Shown here piece after piece: positions 10,502 through 21,839 of a DNA stretch of 64,000 nt; the stretch's first letter is position 1, and each line of letters starts with the position of its first letter. The notes beneath the pieces were generated by a model. That model had not been told where the DNA came from and ran no database searches. It saw nothing but the letters and a program-made list of their open reading frames with translations. This stretch comes from Arthrinium phaeospermum. Taxonomy: Eukaryota > Ascomycota > Sordariomycetes > Amphisphaeriales > Apiosporaceae. Position numbers and translations under genes: made by a program. Location of the stretch: positions 3,906,001 to 3,970,000 of the forward strand of contig QYRS01000001.1 in the NCBI GenBank assembly GCA_006503535.1. The letters are read 5' to 3'.

Positions 10502-12965
10502 ATGGCCAACAACTCCGGGGTAGCGGTACAAACACCTACTGCCCCTGCCGCCGTCACCTCGCTTGAGGCGGCCGGGGTACCGCCAGTGCCGGTCCAAGAG
10601 AAAGAGAAAACGGAGGCGATATCCCGAGAGGACGGGTCCGAGCGGTTTCGAACCTCGCCCGTGCCCATTTCAGAGGCCGTCGGCGACCGCGACCCGGGAC
10701 AGGAGAAGCCCGGTGAGGAGAACGTCGAGTACATCACGGGGTTCCGGCTGCTGGCCGTCATGATCGCTGTGGTCCTCGCCGCTTTCCTAATGCTTCTGGA
10801 TATTTCCATCATCAGTACTGTAGGTTGGCCCCCGTGAGGAAGCGCGTGTGCCATACGATGGCGGCCTTGTTCTGATGTGGCTAAAACAAACAGGCCGTTC
10901 CTCGGATAACGAGCGACTTCCACAGTCTCCCTGATGTGGGATGGTATGCCGGCGCCTACCAGCTAGCAAAGTGAGCAACCACCGACTACACCATCCCTGT
11001 GTCTACCCCATATTGCTGGCTAAATGTCTCCTTTTCCAGTTCCTGCCTGCAGCCCCTGACGGGGAAGTTCTACACCGAGTTCAGCGCCAAAGTAAGTTTT
11101 GTCCTAAATGTTTTCGCGAGCGTAGCGGAGATTTTTGGATGTTTTGTGATACCTAATAACCAGAGCAATCAGTGGACGTTTCTCATCTTCTTTCTAGTGT
11201 TTGAGGTCGGGTCGTTGATCTGCGGCGTCGCCACGTCGTCGTCCATGTTCATTGGGGGCCGGGTCATTGCCGGTCTCGGCTCGGCGGGGATCATGAATGG
11301 GGCTATGATCCTTATTGCTGGGGCTGTGGCCTTGGAGAAGCGGCCTTGTACGTGTACTCTCTGCCCCTGAACTCTAAGGGAATACAGTCTGCGAGCACTT
11401 GCTAACCTGACTTGTTTGATCAGTATACACAGGCCTCATGGTAGGGAGTGAGTAAATATCGTACTTGCTGACCGGAGAAGCGCATTGTGCTAACCACAGG
11501 ACACCTTTCCATATAGTTGCGCAGCTGGGCCTTGTTTGCGCGCCACTCATAGGTGGTGCTTTGACCGAATATTCGACTTGGAGGTGGTGTAAGTGTTTAC
11601 CCACTTCACCCACTTCACCCACTCACCCTAACTAAACCCTTACTCACGAAACCAAAAGGCTTCTACATCAACCTGCCCCTCGGCGGCGTGACGGCCGTCT
11701 TCCTCGCCCTGACCCACGTCCCCGAGCTCACGGCGAAGCCGCCCTTCCGCCTCGCCCAGCTGCGCCGGCTGCTCCCCGAGCTGGACCTGCCCGGCTTCGC
11801 CCTCTTCACGCCCGCCGCCGTCATGTTCCTGCTGGCGCTGCAGCTGGGCGGGCACGCGTACGCCTGGGGCAGCCCGCCGATCGTCGGGCTCTTCTGCGGC
11901 GCCGTCGCGACGGCCGCCGTCTTTATCGCGTGGGAGTGGCGCATGGGCGACCGGGCCATGCTCCCCGGCGGCATGTTGCGGCAGCGGGTCGTGCTCATGG
12001 GGATCGTGCAGGGGGCGTTCCTGATGGTTACCACCACCGTCGGCAGCTTTTATTTGCCGATTTACTTTCAGGGCGTCAAGGGGGTCGGGCCGACGCTGAG
12101 TGGGGTGTATATGTTGCCGAGTATCTTGAGCCAGCTTCTGCTTGTCGTGGTGTCGGGGGCTTTGAGTGAGTGTTACCCCTTTTTCTTCTTCTTACTGACC
12201 ACAACCGAGAATGAGAAGCTCGTTTGAATGATACGGATTTTTGAGATGTGCTGCTGACGCGATGAACCTCGCAGTCTCGAAGATCGGATACTACCTACCT
12301 TTCGCCGTCTTTGGCGGCATCTTGAATTCCATTGGGAACGGATTACTGTCCACCCTCACGCCCAGTACGGAGACGGCCAAGTGGGTTGGGTACCAAATCG
12401 TAACCGGCGCCGGAAGAGGTGCCGCAATGCAAATCGTTCGTTACCCCTTTTCCTTCCCTTTCAACACTTTCGCTCCACCCCGTGGTAACGTTAATCATAT
12501 CATCATCTCTAACACTCCTATTTCTCCCATTAGTGCATCATCGCCATCCAAAACGCCCTCCCCCCCACCCAAATCCCCCTCGGCATGAGCGCCCTCATCT
12601 TCTTCCAGAACTTCGCGGCCGCCGCCTTCACCGTCGCGGCCGCCACCGTCTTCACCTCGAGCCTGGCCTCCGAGATGGCGGCGCGGGCGCCGTCGATCCC
12701 GCCCTCGGCCGTCTCGGCGGCCGGCGCGAGCGCGAGCGGCGTGCAGGCCCTGGCGCCGCCCGGGTCGCCGCCGGCGGTGCTGGAGGCGGTGCTCTTGGCG
12801 TACGCCGACAGCCTCGACCGCGTCTTTTACTTGGTCGCGGCCTGCGCCGTCGTCACGTTCGGCGCGGCTTGGGGGGTCGGGTGGAAGGATACGCGGCAGA
12901 AGGAGAAGACGGCGGCGACGGCGGCGCAGTCGCAGCAGCAACAACAGGGGGATGCGGCTGTTTAG
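10502..12965 (+). CDS. MFS drug/metabolite exporter, DHA2 family (14 TM)
   Basis: Plasma-membrane proton antiporter of the 14-helix drug:H+ family that includes aflatoxin-pump-like proteins. Nine exons close in frame to 605 residues: 10502-10819, 10894-10970, 11040-11091, 11173-11347, 11424-11447, 11517-11588, 11659-12165, 12275-12435 and 12534-12965. A charged N-terminal tail of about 80 residues precedes helix 1. The motif [17 protein letters not shown] is the classic start of DHA2 helix 1, followed by [11 protein letters not shown], then [13 protein letters not shown] and the proline-glycine rich [10 protein letters not shown] of helix 5. Exon 5 is only 24 nt. The acceptor of exon 4 could also be nine bases earlier; I chose the one giving KWTFL, the usual family text. 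The tail is Gln-rich and cytosolic. Substrate unknown; the regulator upstream is a possible partner. Confidence 0.9.
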
Positions 12966-13919
12966 GTTGGCATGAAAGGGTGTTGCGTAATTCCCCCAAA
13001 AAGTCCCGGCCGTCTCTTACAAGTCGAGGGCTTACACGATGGTTGTATGATAGCCAAGAAGCCACTGGGAGGCACTTTAGAATATATTGTTATGTACAGA
13101 TCAACATGTCGACGAATAAGAGCGTATGCAGCTTGAAGCTGAATGTCAATGCTTGATCATATTGCCAGAGAAGACATCACTGGCCGTTGGAAAGCAGCCT
13201 GGGGAGTCATTGCATCCAGTGCGGAAGTAAGATTATTCTTCCTGGGCCTGGGCGGTATCGACACCACTGCCTCCCGGTGTCTCGAGAACCGTGAATAGAG
13301 ACACATCCCTAGCATAACTCAAGCATGTTCGTGTCTGCAGCGGTCGAGAAGGTCGCCTAGCAGTTTGGCATCCAGACTGAATGCCGGGTATCCGCTGGCG
13401 GTATGCGGCGCAGGTCGTCGGCTAGTCCGAATTGGTTCAGGGGCCCATATCTTCAATTCCCATCACTATCGCCACCTGCGTATTCGCAATAGCATCGTAC
13501 GAACAGCACATGCTTTCTATGAGAGACTCTTTGGTCGCGCTACGTCATCGAGGCTTGCTTTCCGTCTTGGCTGTAGCTTATCCCATTGGCACGTACGATA
13601 GAATGGCAGGCCGGAGCTTTTGGCCGGAGCATTGTTGGTCGCTCCGTGCCCATGCGCCCCGCGGACGGTCGAGTGTGGAGATTCATCCATGTCGATCATT
13701 GAACAGGGTAGGGAGTCCATCTTTACTGCCTAATTTTGGATGGTACGATAGCACAAAATAACAAGAGGCGCGAATGGCCAGTAAAGGGGCGCGGTACTTG
13801 CCTCCAATTCTTTTTTCGTCTTGCCCGATTGTGAACACAGCTGACATTTCATCCTGTTCGTACCCATCCCCGTACTTACTGCTGCTGCTGCTGCCTGGAC
13901 TCCATGTACGAGAGGAACC
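12966..13919. other. Intergenic
   Basis: Nearly 1 kb with no supported gene. A CTG/CAG-type trinucleotide run (ctgctgctgctgctg) lies just upstream of the next start, near 13880. Open frames on both strands here are short and without domains. Confidence 0.5.
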
Positions 13920-14942
13920 ATGGCCTCCACTCTGGCTTCTACGGCCGGCCCCTCCAATGCTGCGTCGGCCCCTAATGTGACGGTGGTGGCGCCGGCTCAC
14001 GCACACGGGCAGATTCCGCCGTCGCAGACTTTCCAGTTGACCCCGGAAATGGAGGAGGGTATCAAGGCCGCGGTAACAGCGACGAATCCGCGTCCGGCTC
14101 CACGCCCCGGTAAAAAAGGGTCGCCTTGGATCACAGCCAAGTACTTTTTGCGTGGCGCGACTTTGATAGCGGGCGTGGGCATTATCCTCGCCGAGGTGAT
14201 TGTCGCCATCGTCCAGGGCGCCGACATGGACACTGGAATCGGTGCCATCTGGGTAAAACGCCATTCCTTTCCCATCTTGACGACTTGCGAATCCCGGCTA
14301 ACGAAGGCTCCAGGGTTTGATATACGCTTCTTGGCACACGTGGAGGCTGATTGGGTTGATAAAGAAGAAGGGTATCGAGAGCCATACGCCATTGAGCCTG
14401 ATCATTGACGGGATATTAGTGAGCGCAGCCGTGGTTTGTATCGGCTTGCTCATTTGGAAGCTGATACAGGGGACCTTTGAAACGTCTCCTGCATGGGGAT
14501 ATTCTGCGATGCAGTCCCGTGGAATGGTTTTACTCCTCATTATATTCTTTGCTGGGTACGCAGCATCCCCCTCCCCAGCTAGGCCTGGTCCTCGAGCATC
14601 CACTATCTCATGCCATGCTAACCAGACCGGACCATCAGTGTTGCGCAGTCCGTATTGTTTCGACGAGCTTGGGTCGAATACAAGGACGCCGAGCGGTCAG
14701 AAACAGCAGACGGGGCAGGCGGTGGTTCGCCGGCATACCCAACGCCGTCGCCGTCGCTGCCGCCACCGCCGCCGGCTCAAATCGTGGTGCATTACGTGCA
14801 GAACACTTGTCCAAAGTGCGGTACTCAGTCATGGCCCCAGCCGGGCGAGGAGCTAAACGAGCACTTGGCGAGCAAGGGCGATATGCAGCCACAGGCTATC
14901 CCGCTGTCACAGCTGCAGCATTTGCCTCGAGCTGCTGGCTGA
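13920..14942 (+). CDS. Four-helix membrane protein with CxxC tail, function unknown
   Basis: I do not recognise this family. Three exons (13920-14252, 14314-14555, 14639-14942) give 292 residues. The first ~75 residues are rich in Ala, Pro, Thr and Ser and look disordered. About four hydrophobic stretches follow: one near residues 80-105, one across the first splice site, one containing LVSAAVVCIGLLIW and one containing MVLLLIIFFAG. Pairs of short loops with basic residues (IKKKG) lie between them. The C-terminal tail has a proline run and then CPKCG, a single CxxC pair with no second pair to complete a zinc ribbon. The layout resembles MARVEL-like fungal membrane proteins, but I see no motif that proves it. 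It lies downstream of the exporter in the same direction. Confidence 0.7.
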
Positions 14943-16317
14943 AGGGAACCCACACTTGTTTCTTTCTGACGAGTTGTAATTTTTAGTTGCCGGGCGGGCA
15001 TCGCAGGGAAAACCACCAGAAACGGAGTCCCTCGAAACACCAGCAACATTTGATGCCTGTTACGAGTACGCCTGGCCTCGAGTCTGTCTGTAACAGACCG
15101 CTTCGTATACAGGCGAAGGAAGACAGGCCAAAAATAGCTGCTGGATATGCCGAAGCGGATCCGGGCCTAGCATTATCAACGTGCCGTGGCACTAATGAGG
15201 GGATGGGATCCAGTGCCAGGTAAGCAGGTCCAGGCTGGTCTCATGTCTTCGCGCACATAGATGAGACATACTGACCGACCGTGCATCCAAGGGAGCGGTT
15301 ACCCGCCATGTAAACTACCCGCTAATGAGAGGGGATGGCGCCAGAACAAACACGATCGACTTGAGATTGGCTGTATGGGTTTGGAGAGTATACAGACCTC
15401 GCACAGGACATTCTGCCCAGAGACACCGGGCCTGCCCTATTTGATCGAGGTTGATACCTGCACTAATATGTACCTAAAATCATGTACCATTATGTCATCG
15501 TCTAATCAATCAAGTCCACTTGAATAGAGCTGACCTCATCATTCCGCCGTCAGAGCGCACGGGCCAGGTTCATTGCTTTGGTGTGTGCAAGCAGACGCCA
15601 AGCCTACGGCAATATCTCGAGGAGCTACTGTTCCAATTGAACGATTACCACAGTAGAGAGTTATCTAGATGAAATATGTCGAATCATAATATTGAATCCT
15701 ATAGAGGTTTTTAACACATTGATTCCCTGACGTAGTCGGGAGTACGTGGAATAATCAAAGGTGAATAGATGCTGTTGGTAGGCAAAGTACAGGTCATTCC
15801 AGCGGTCGCTTGGCACTCTGCACTCGTTAGGCCCTTGAAGGCAAGTAATTCTTATCTGCTATCGGGCGAAAATTGTGTCCAACCCCACTACAAGATCCCT
15901 GGAAAGAGGTTGCCCCTCCATCATAATTGGCAGAGGCCAAGTGTGTGTGTGAGGGGCTGAGTCGCAAACTAGACATTTGGGTGTGCCAGATCCCTCTTGG
16001 ACTGACAAAGTCAGCCGAAACTCGAAGCCAATTAATTTTTCTCTCCCTGGCACCCAGCATCCTCTAGTTTTTCGAAAAGTCTACATCTCGACTTTCGACA
16101 AGACTGTGACACTGGAAAATTCTTTTTATTTTCCATCACATTAAATAAAGACAGTCACATTCACTTGTGATTGATTCCTGAGCCTCTCGACTCTTCGTTT
16201 TTTTCCATCGAAGCGGGGTAATCTTTTTCGACGCTCTTTATACCCAACCGACATTTCGTCATCGTCGCCTGCCTTTCTGTGTATCGACAAAAAGCCCCAT
16301 CCATCTCTACCATCACC
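14943..16317. other. Intergenic and ARB1 upstream region
   Basis: About 1.4 kb without a gene I can support. The 200 bases before ARB1 are T- and C-rich (near 16080-16300), as is common for strongly expressed fungal genes. An in-frame GTG upstream of ARB1 at 16279 is not used as a start because the first ATG at 16318 has a good CACC context. Confidence 0.5.
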
Positions 16318-18237
16318 ATGGTTTCCTCATCCAAGGAGAAGAGACTCGCCAAGAAGGCCGCCGACGCCGCCGAGGGCAAGGGCGAGAAGAAGACGCTCGC
16401 TTCCAGATCCAAGGCCAACTCCAAGGCTGCCTCCAAGGCCAGCTCTGTGGCCGGAGATGACGACGATGAGCAGAAGGCCAAGATTGAGGCCCTTGCTGCC
16501 CAAGCAGACAAGGAAGGTCTGAGTGATCGTATCACCACCGGTGTCCTGGCGTCTACTCCTACGAGCAAGGACGTCAAGATCATCACTGCCACCCTTACTT
16601 TCCACGGTCGCGTCCTTCTCAACGAGACCACCCTAGAGCTTACCCTCGGTCGCCGTTATGGTCTCCTCGGTGAGAACGGCTGCGGAAAGTCTACTCTGCT
16701 CAAGGCCATCGCCGCTCGCGAGTACCCCATCCCCGAGCATGTCGATATCTACCTTCTGAACCAGGGTGCCCCGCCCTCAGAGCATGGTGCTCTCGAGTGG
16801 GTCGTCCAGGAGGCCGAGAAGGAGATGAAGAGATTGGAGGATCTCTCCGAGAAGATGCTCGAGGAGGAGGGCCCCGAAAGCCCCATGCTGCTCGATCTCT
16901 ACGATCACATCGACAAGATGGACCCCTCTACCTTCGCCACCCGCGCTTCTCTTATCTTGACTGGTCTCGGTTTCGACAAGAAGACTATCCACAAGAAGAC
17001 CAAGGACATGTCCGGTGGTTGGCGTATGCGAGTCGCCCTTGGCAAGGCTCTGTTCGTCAAGCCCACCCTTCTGCTTCTTGATGACCCCACTGCCCATTTG
17101 GATCTCGAGGCCTGTGTGTGGCTGGAGGAGTACCTGAAGAAGTGGGATCGTACCCTCGTCCTTATCTCGCATTCTCAGGATTTCCTGAACGGTGTCTGCA
17201 ACAACATGATCGACATGCGCAAGCAGCAGCTCATGTACTTCGGTGGTAACTTCGACTCCTACACCAAGACCCGTGCCGAGCAGGAGGTCAACCAGATGAA
17301 GGCCTACGAGAAGCAGCAGGCTGAAATTGCTCACATCGACAAGTTCATTGCCAGCGCTGGTACCTACGCCAACTTGGTGCGACAGGCCAAGTCTCGTGAG
17401 AAGCAAAAGCAGAAGATGATTGAAGCCGGCCTTATCGAGAAGGTCGTCGATGACCGCGAGTTCAAGTTCCGCTTCGCTGATGCGGAGAAGCTTCCCCCGC
17501 CAGTGTTGTCTTTCGACGACGTTACCTTCTCCTACTCCGGAAAGCCCGAGGACGACCTGTACCGTAACGTTGATCTCGGTTTCGACATGGACTCTCGTGC
17601 TGCGCTGGTCGGCCCCAACGGTGTTGGCAAGTCTACCCTGCTGCGGTTAATGACCAACAAGATCAGCCCTACCGGCGGTACTGTTGGACGCCACACTCAC
17701 TTGAAGCTCGGCATGTACTCTCAACACAGTGCCGAGCAGCTTGACCTGACAAAGAGTGCTCTTGACTTCGTTCGCGACAAGTACCGTGAGAAGACGCAAG
17801 ACTACCAATACTGGAGACAGCAGCTCGGCCGTTACGGTGTGACGGGTAACGTCCAGACCGCCTTGATGGGCACTCTGTCTGAAGGACAGAAGAGCAGAAT
17901 CGTCTTCGCCATCCTGGCCATTGACGCCCCCAACATGTTGTTGCTCGACGAGCCTACGAACGGTCTTGATATCCCTACTATCGATGCTCTCGCTGATGCC
18001 ATCAACCACTTCGATGGCGGTGTGATCGTTGTTTCTCACGATTTCCGGTAGGCCAACAAACTTCCTCGCCCTGTACTCTTATTTACCAATAATGCTAACA
18101 TCGTATACAGATTGCTCGACAAGATTGCCAAGCAGATTCTGGTGTGTGAGAACAAGACCATCACCCAGTGGGATGGTTCGATCGGTGACTACAAGAACTA
18201 CCTGCGGAAGAAGATGTTGGCTGCCGGTGCTGTTTAA
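16318..18237 (+). CDS. arb1: ABC-F ATPase ARB1, ribosome biogenesis
   Basis: Soluble ABC-F ATPase without membrane segments; yeast Arb1 shuttles between nucleus and cytosol and is needed for assembly of both ribosomal subunits. Two exons (16318-18047, 18111-18237) give 618 residues, the family length. The N-terminus is lysine-rich. Nucleotide domain 1 has Walker A GENGCGKS (near residue 119), signature SGGWRMRV (near 232) and Walker B with DDPTAHLD, the variant typical of ARB1. Domain 2 has Walker A GPNGVGKS (near 432), signature LSEGQKSR (near 521) and [11 protein letters not shown]. The single intron lies late, just after the second-domain VVSHDFR motif, and splitting it there restores [13 protein letters not shown]. 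Codon use is strongly biased to C-ending codons, consistent with high expression. Confidence 0.95.
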
Positions 18238-19553
18238 GGTGGTCTGACTCTTTGGCGCAATGATTTTTCGGTCGTTTACTTTTGGGCTTGGTTCATAGAG
18301 AAATGTTAGCATGCATTTTAGGATGCGGCTCATTATAGATTGGGCAGAGTAGCCGCACTCTAAGACTCATGGGGGCTTGCCAGGCAAGAGCCCCCGGGCA
18401 TGACAAAAATCCATAGGTGGTCGGGAATAGACGTTGATGAACACATTTCGAGGCTTTCATCGTGACTTTTGGTTGTCGTAGTGCGTTTGTATCAGACGTA
18501 CCCTTGATCGGTGCGGTCGACCGGTCGACCTGTCCCATGGGCCATGCGATTTCATACCGTAACAGGAGGAGATCGAGTTGGACTGTTGTTATTGAGCAAG
18601 CTGGCCATCACACTGACCGATGCGCCGCCTATGTACGATTGGATACAGAGGCTACTCGATGAACACAAGGGTAGGCAAGAGGCCATGGAGGAAGTGATAG
18701 GTGGCCTGTAGATTATACACGTCTGTTAGTCAGGGCTTCTTGTGTTGGCCGAGTTACCAATGACGTATACCACGAGATTCTAGGTTCCTGCGTTAGAGAG
18801 TCTTGGGAACAAAACAACTTACGTACCTGGCTCTTGTATAGATGTCAATCAGTGTCCATGGCTGTGCTATTCTCTGTGGTGCTTTCTGCCTACAGAGGGC
18901 GATGTGAGAGAAAGGAGAAAGATGTGTTTAGTTTCCTCGTTAATGGGAGATGACCATGTGTCTAATTGTGGACGAGAACCTATTAAGTTTAGAAGAAGCA
19001 TTCTCCATATCCAGGTATAGACATCCGGAAACACATTTTTTTTGCGTCGCTCGCCAGGAGCTTCGACGATCAAGCGCTTTAGTGGAACCTGGTCTTTGTT
19101 GGTATGAGCAAGTCCAAGTCGTTGTCCATATATGCCCTTGCTTGGGGAAAAGAGGCTGTACGCGCAGGCCATAAGTTGTATCATGTTTCGCTCATTGTAT
19201 GTTCTATATGGTGTCGCCTAAGCCTCCGTATATCCACAAAGGCACCCGTGGCATCAATGATTGGAGGCGCGAAGTATTGCTGGTATACAAATATCTCGCT
19301 CTCCCTATATTGTTTCTGAGCATCTAACTCAACCTGCTCCAGTGGCCTCGACCACCGCTGTCGCCATTCAAGGGATGTATTTACTATATACAGAGCCTGG
19401 ACGGGGTTATGCCAACCCTACCAACCGATGATCCAAGAGGAACGACGTGCCGGTCCGTTGAAGACCTTGAACCTACGCTTCAAGAGTAACACTGTGATAG
19501 TCCGATGAATATACCGGATGCAAGCTTGGCGATTGAGCTTTTGAAGGCGGCCA
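18238..19553. other. Gene-poor gap downstream of ARB1
   Basis: Contains the ARB1 3' region. A 66-codon open frame at 18511-18711 on the plus strand has a protein-like end but no homologue I recognise. Nothing else is supported. Confidence 0.45.
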
Positions 19554-19615
19554 GGGCGACTCGCATACGCCAACCACCGGACATGTCCTCGATCTTCTTG
19601 TGGGTGGTCTTCTTG
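19554..19615 (-). pseudogene. Inverted fragment of an ABC-F gene (ARB1-like relic)
   Basis: Read on the minus strand this stretch encodes [19 protein letters not shown], almost the same as the ARB1 signature region ([19 protein letters not shown]). At DNA level 36 consecutive bases (19554-19589) equal the reverse complement of 17003-17038, and the next 26 bases differ at only about four positions. Similarity fades on both sides, so this is a fragment and not a gene. It lies about 1.3 kb downstream of ARB1 in the opposite direction. It could be a decayed local duplicate or a piece of a paralogous ABC-F gene. Confidence 0.75.
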
Positions 19616-19863
19616 CTGAGAATAATATTGGGCCTGGCTGCGTTTTCTATTTCCGCTCTTGTGGATACAGTCTGAGCTCTATTGTATCTATTCAGTTGGT
19701 ACGAAAAGCATGCAGCGTTAAGCTGTTATTCACCTACATTATTTGACCAGCTCGTCGAATTTGATGCAGTATATACGAAGAGATGTCTCGGCTGGGTGGC
19801 ATCGCTAGATATCGCGTCTTATTATAGTCTGAAAGTGACATGACTTCTATCACGACACCATGT

Positions 19864-20049
19864 TATCCCCTTGATGGCGAGAACGCTGCTTTTCGTACAG
19901 TACTTCCCTTGGATAATTGATAGGCCAGTTTATCCAATCGGGTATTCCATTCAACGGAATGAACGTGATGCCAATAGCACCAATTGATCCCTGGTATGTA
20001 CAGTACAGCATAATCTGGTGGGAGCAGCGTTCTCGCCATCAAGGGGATA
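19864..20049. mobile_element. MITE-like element with 27-bp perfect terminal inverted repeats
   Basis: The 27 bases at 19864-19890 are the exact reverse complement of 20023-20049. The 132-bp interior has no coding capacity. Both repeats begin and end with TA, so the outer TA could be a TA target duplication, as made by Tc1/mariner transposases. Small size, perfect inverted ends and no open frame fit a miniature inverted-repeat element. A simple long hairpin of other origin is the alternative. Confidence 0.6.
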
Positions 20050-21839
20050 CTACTGTTCAAGCGCAAACAGTGAGCAGTGCGCAAATAGCAATACCTCTGG
20101 ATGGTATTCGCAATGTAGATATAGTTCTCTCAGAAGCAACGCGAAGCATGTTGACTCAAGGACATGAGGTATTGGAGCTGGATGACGACAAAGTTACAAT
20201 TGCGAAGGATTTGTAAGCAGGCAAAAGAAGTCACGGATAACCTGAATGTCCGATTGAAGCTATCGTGAGTTCGGAGCTACATGCTCTCTCGCAATCGCCC
20301 CGCTATTGAAGTGGAGTCGCAGACCACGCACGAGTCGCTGAGACGCCTCAGCTCAGCCCAAGTCTGGAAACACCAACTGGGGGCCCTGTTTAAAATCGAG
20401 ATCCACAGGGCAGGCAGCTCGGACAGGGGGTGCATACTTGGAAAGTCGCGCGCATCCTCCGCGCGCGTGGTCTTGCGCGTCAGCAGCGCCTGCATGGCAT
20501 CGTATCGCAACGTGAGTGCCTGCAAATGGGTGACACTGCAGAGCCGGTGTTTCTTTTCATGCCGACTCAAAGTAAGGGCACGATTTGATGTATTCACTTC
20601 CTACCAGTGCAAAATGCGACATGCTCCCTTCCGCTCTCGGAGAACGATGCTAGAAGCAGTTCATTCCCAAAGATAATTATAGGCATGTACATCGGCCAGC
20701 CGGCTGGGTGTCATTGTCAATGCAAATGACTGGGTAATGGCTGGGGCTTGGCCTGCCCGGGGGATTCGGGAGGCATTGTAGGGTAAGTGCATACTAGTCC
20801 CCTATTGGGTAGGCCGGGCAGGGGTGGCCAAGGTGTGGAGGTGGGTTGTCTGGATGGATCGATCATCAATCCTCCCCCATCCCCATCCCATCCCATCAGA
20901 CGCACCCGTTCTGGCACCCGGGTTCGACCCTTTCGGCGAGAATTGGCGAGCACGAAGCGAGAGCTGCTGGGCCGGCAGGCGTGGGTTGCTGCCATCACAT
21001 CACCATGCTGCTGGCTACCAACTCCGCTGGCCCTGGGTCTGGGTCCTGGGTCCTTCGTGCAGGAAAGGGCATTGTGTCTATTATTGGACTGGACTTCGCA
21101 ACCATGGTCGTGGAGGGAAAGCATTAGAAGAAACCGGTCAAACCTCGAGAGCATTCGTCTTTCCCACACCACATACCTCGCCCATCGCCAATGCCCTCTC
21201 TTTTGCCCATTTGGTCCCCTTCCTCTCATAAGCTCTTGCACACCGGGGAGTTGCACCTTCGCCGCCTTCCGGTACCGTTTACAGCAAATCTAGATTAGAA
21301 TCTGTCCCTTTTCAAGTTGATCCACTCCGGCATAGACATCGAGATTTCAAAGCATTTCGTTTTTTGTATACCCACTTGCTACTTTACGTGCTATACCGCC
21401 TCGTTGCGCATGCAGTCTGGATCGACTACTGCTCCGATGAAAGACTTGTAATCGACTGAGACGCCTAGTTCTCGCCCGTCACGGCCAGTTACCTCCATAT
21501 CTGCGCGGCGTAGCAGAAACAAGTGCAGACTGACAACCTTCTTCTGGTTTCGCTCTGAGGGGTGTGCATGCGAGACTGACCCCACGACCTTGGCCGGCTT
21601 AGGTATCTGTGTCCCTAGAACCTCGTTTTCCGAGTCGCGTGGGTATATGTCTCAAGCCCATATGCTGGTCGAAGAATGATGGCGATGCGCTAAAAACGGA
21701 CGCTGTACGGACCCGGACGACTTCAAGACCGCCCACGACACAACAAGAGCATCCGGTATTCGAAAAAACGGGAAAAGGGGAAAAAGCAATTATATATACT
21801 CCGAAGGGCCAATGCAAGAGAACAGAACATTAGAGAGAG
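20050..21839. other. Intergenic and INO80 upstream region
   Basis: No gene supported. Several overlapping open frames near 20720-21290 on both strands are typical of GC-rich noncoding sequence. The sequence from about 21290 to 21839 is the likely promoter and 5' leader of INO80. Confidence 0.5.

Noticed and set aside
16777..17406. 209-codon minus-strand frame opposite ARB1
   Set aside because: Shadow of the ARB1 coding strand; leucine/valine-rich without a recognisable fold.
20900..20935. tRNA-like B box (GGGTTCGACCC) in the INO80 upstream region
   Set aside because: No matching A box or cloverleaf stems upstream.
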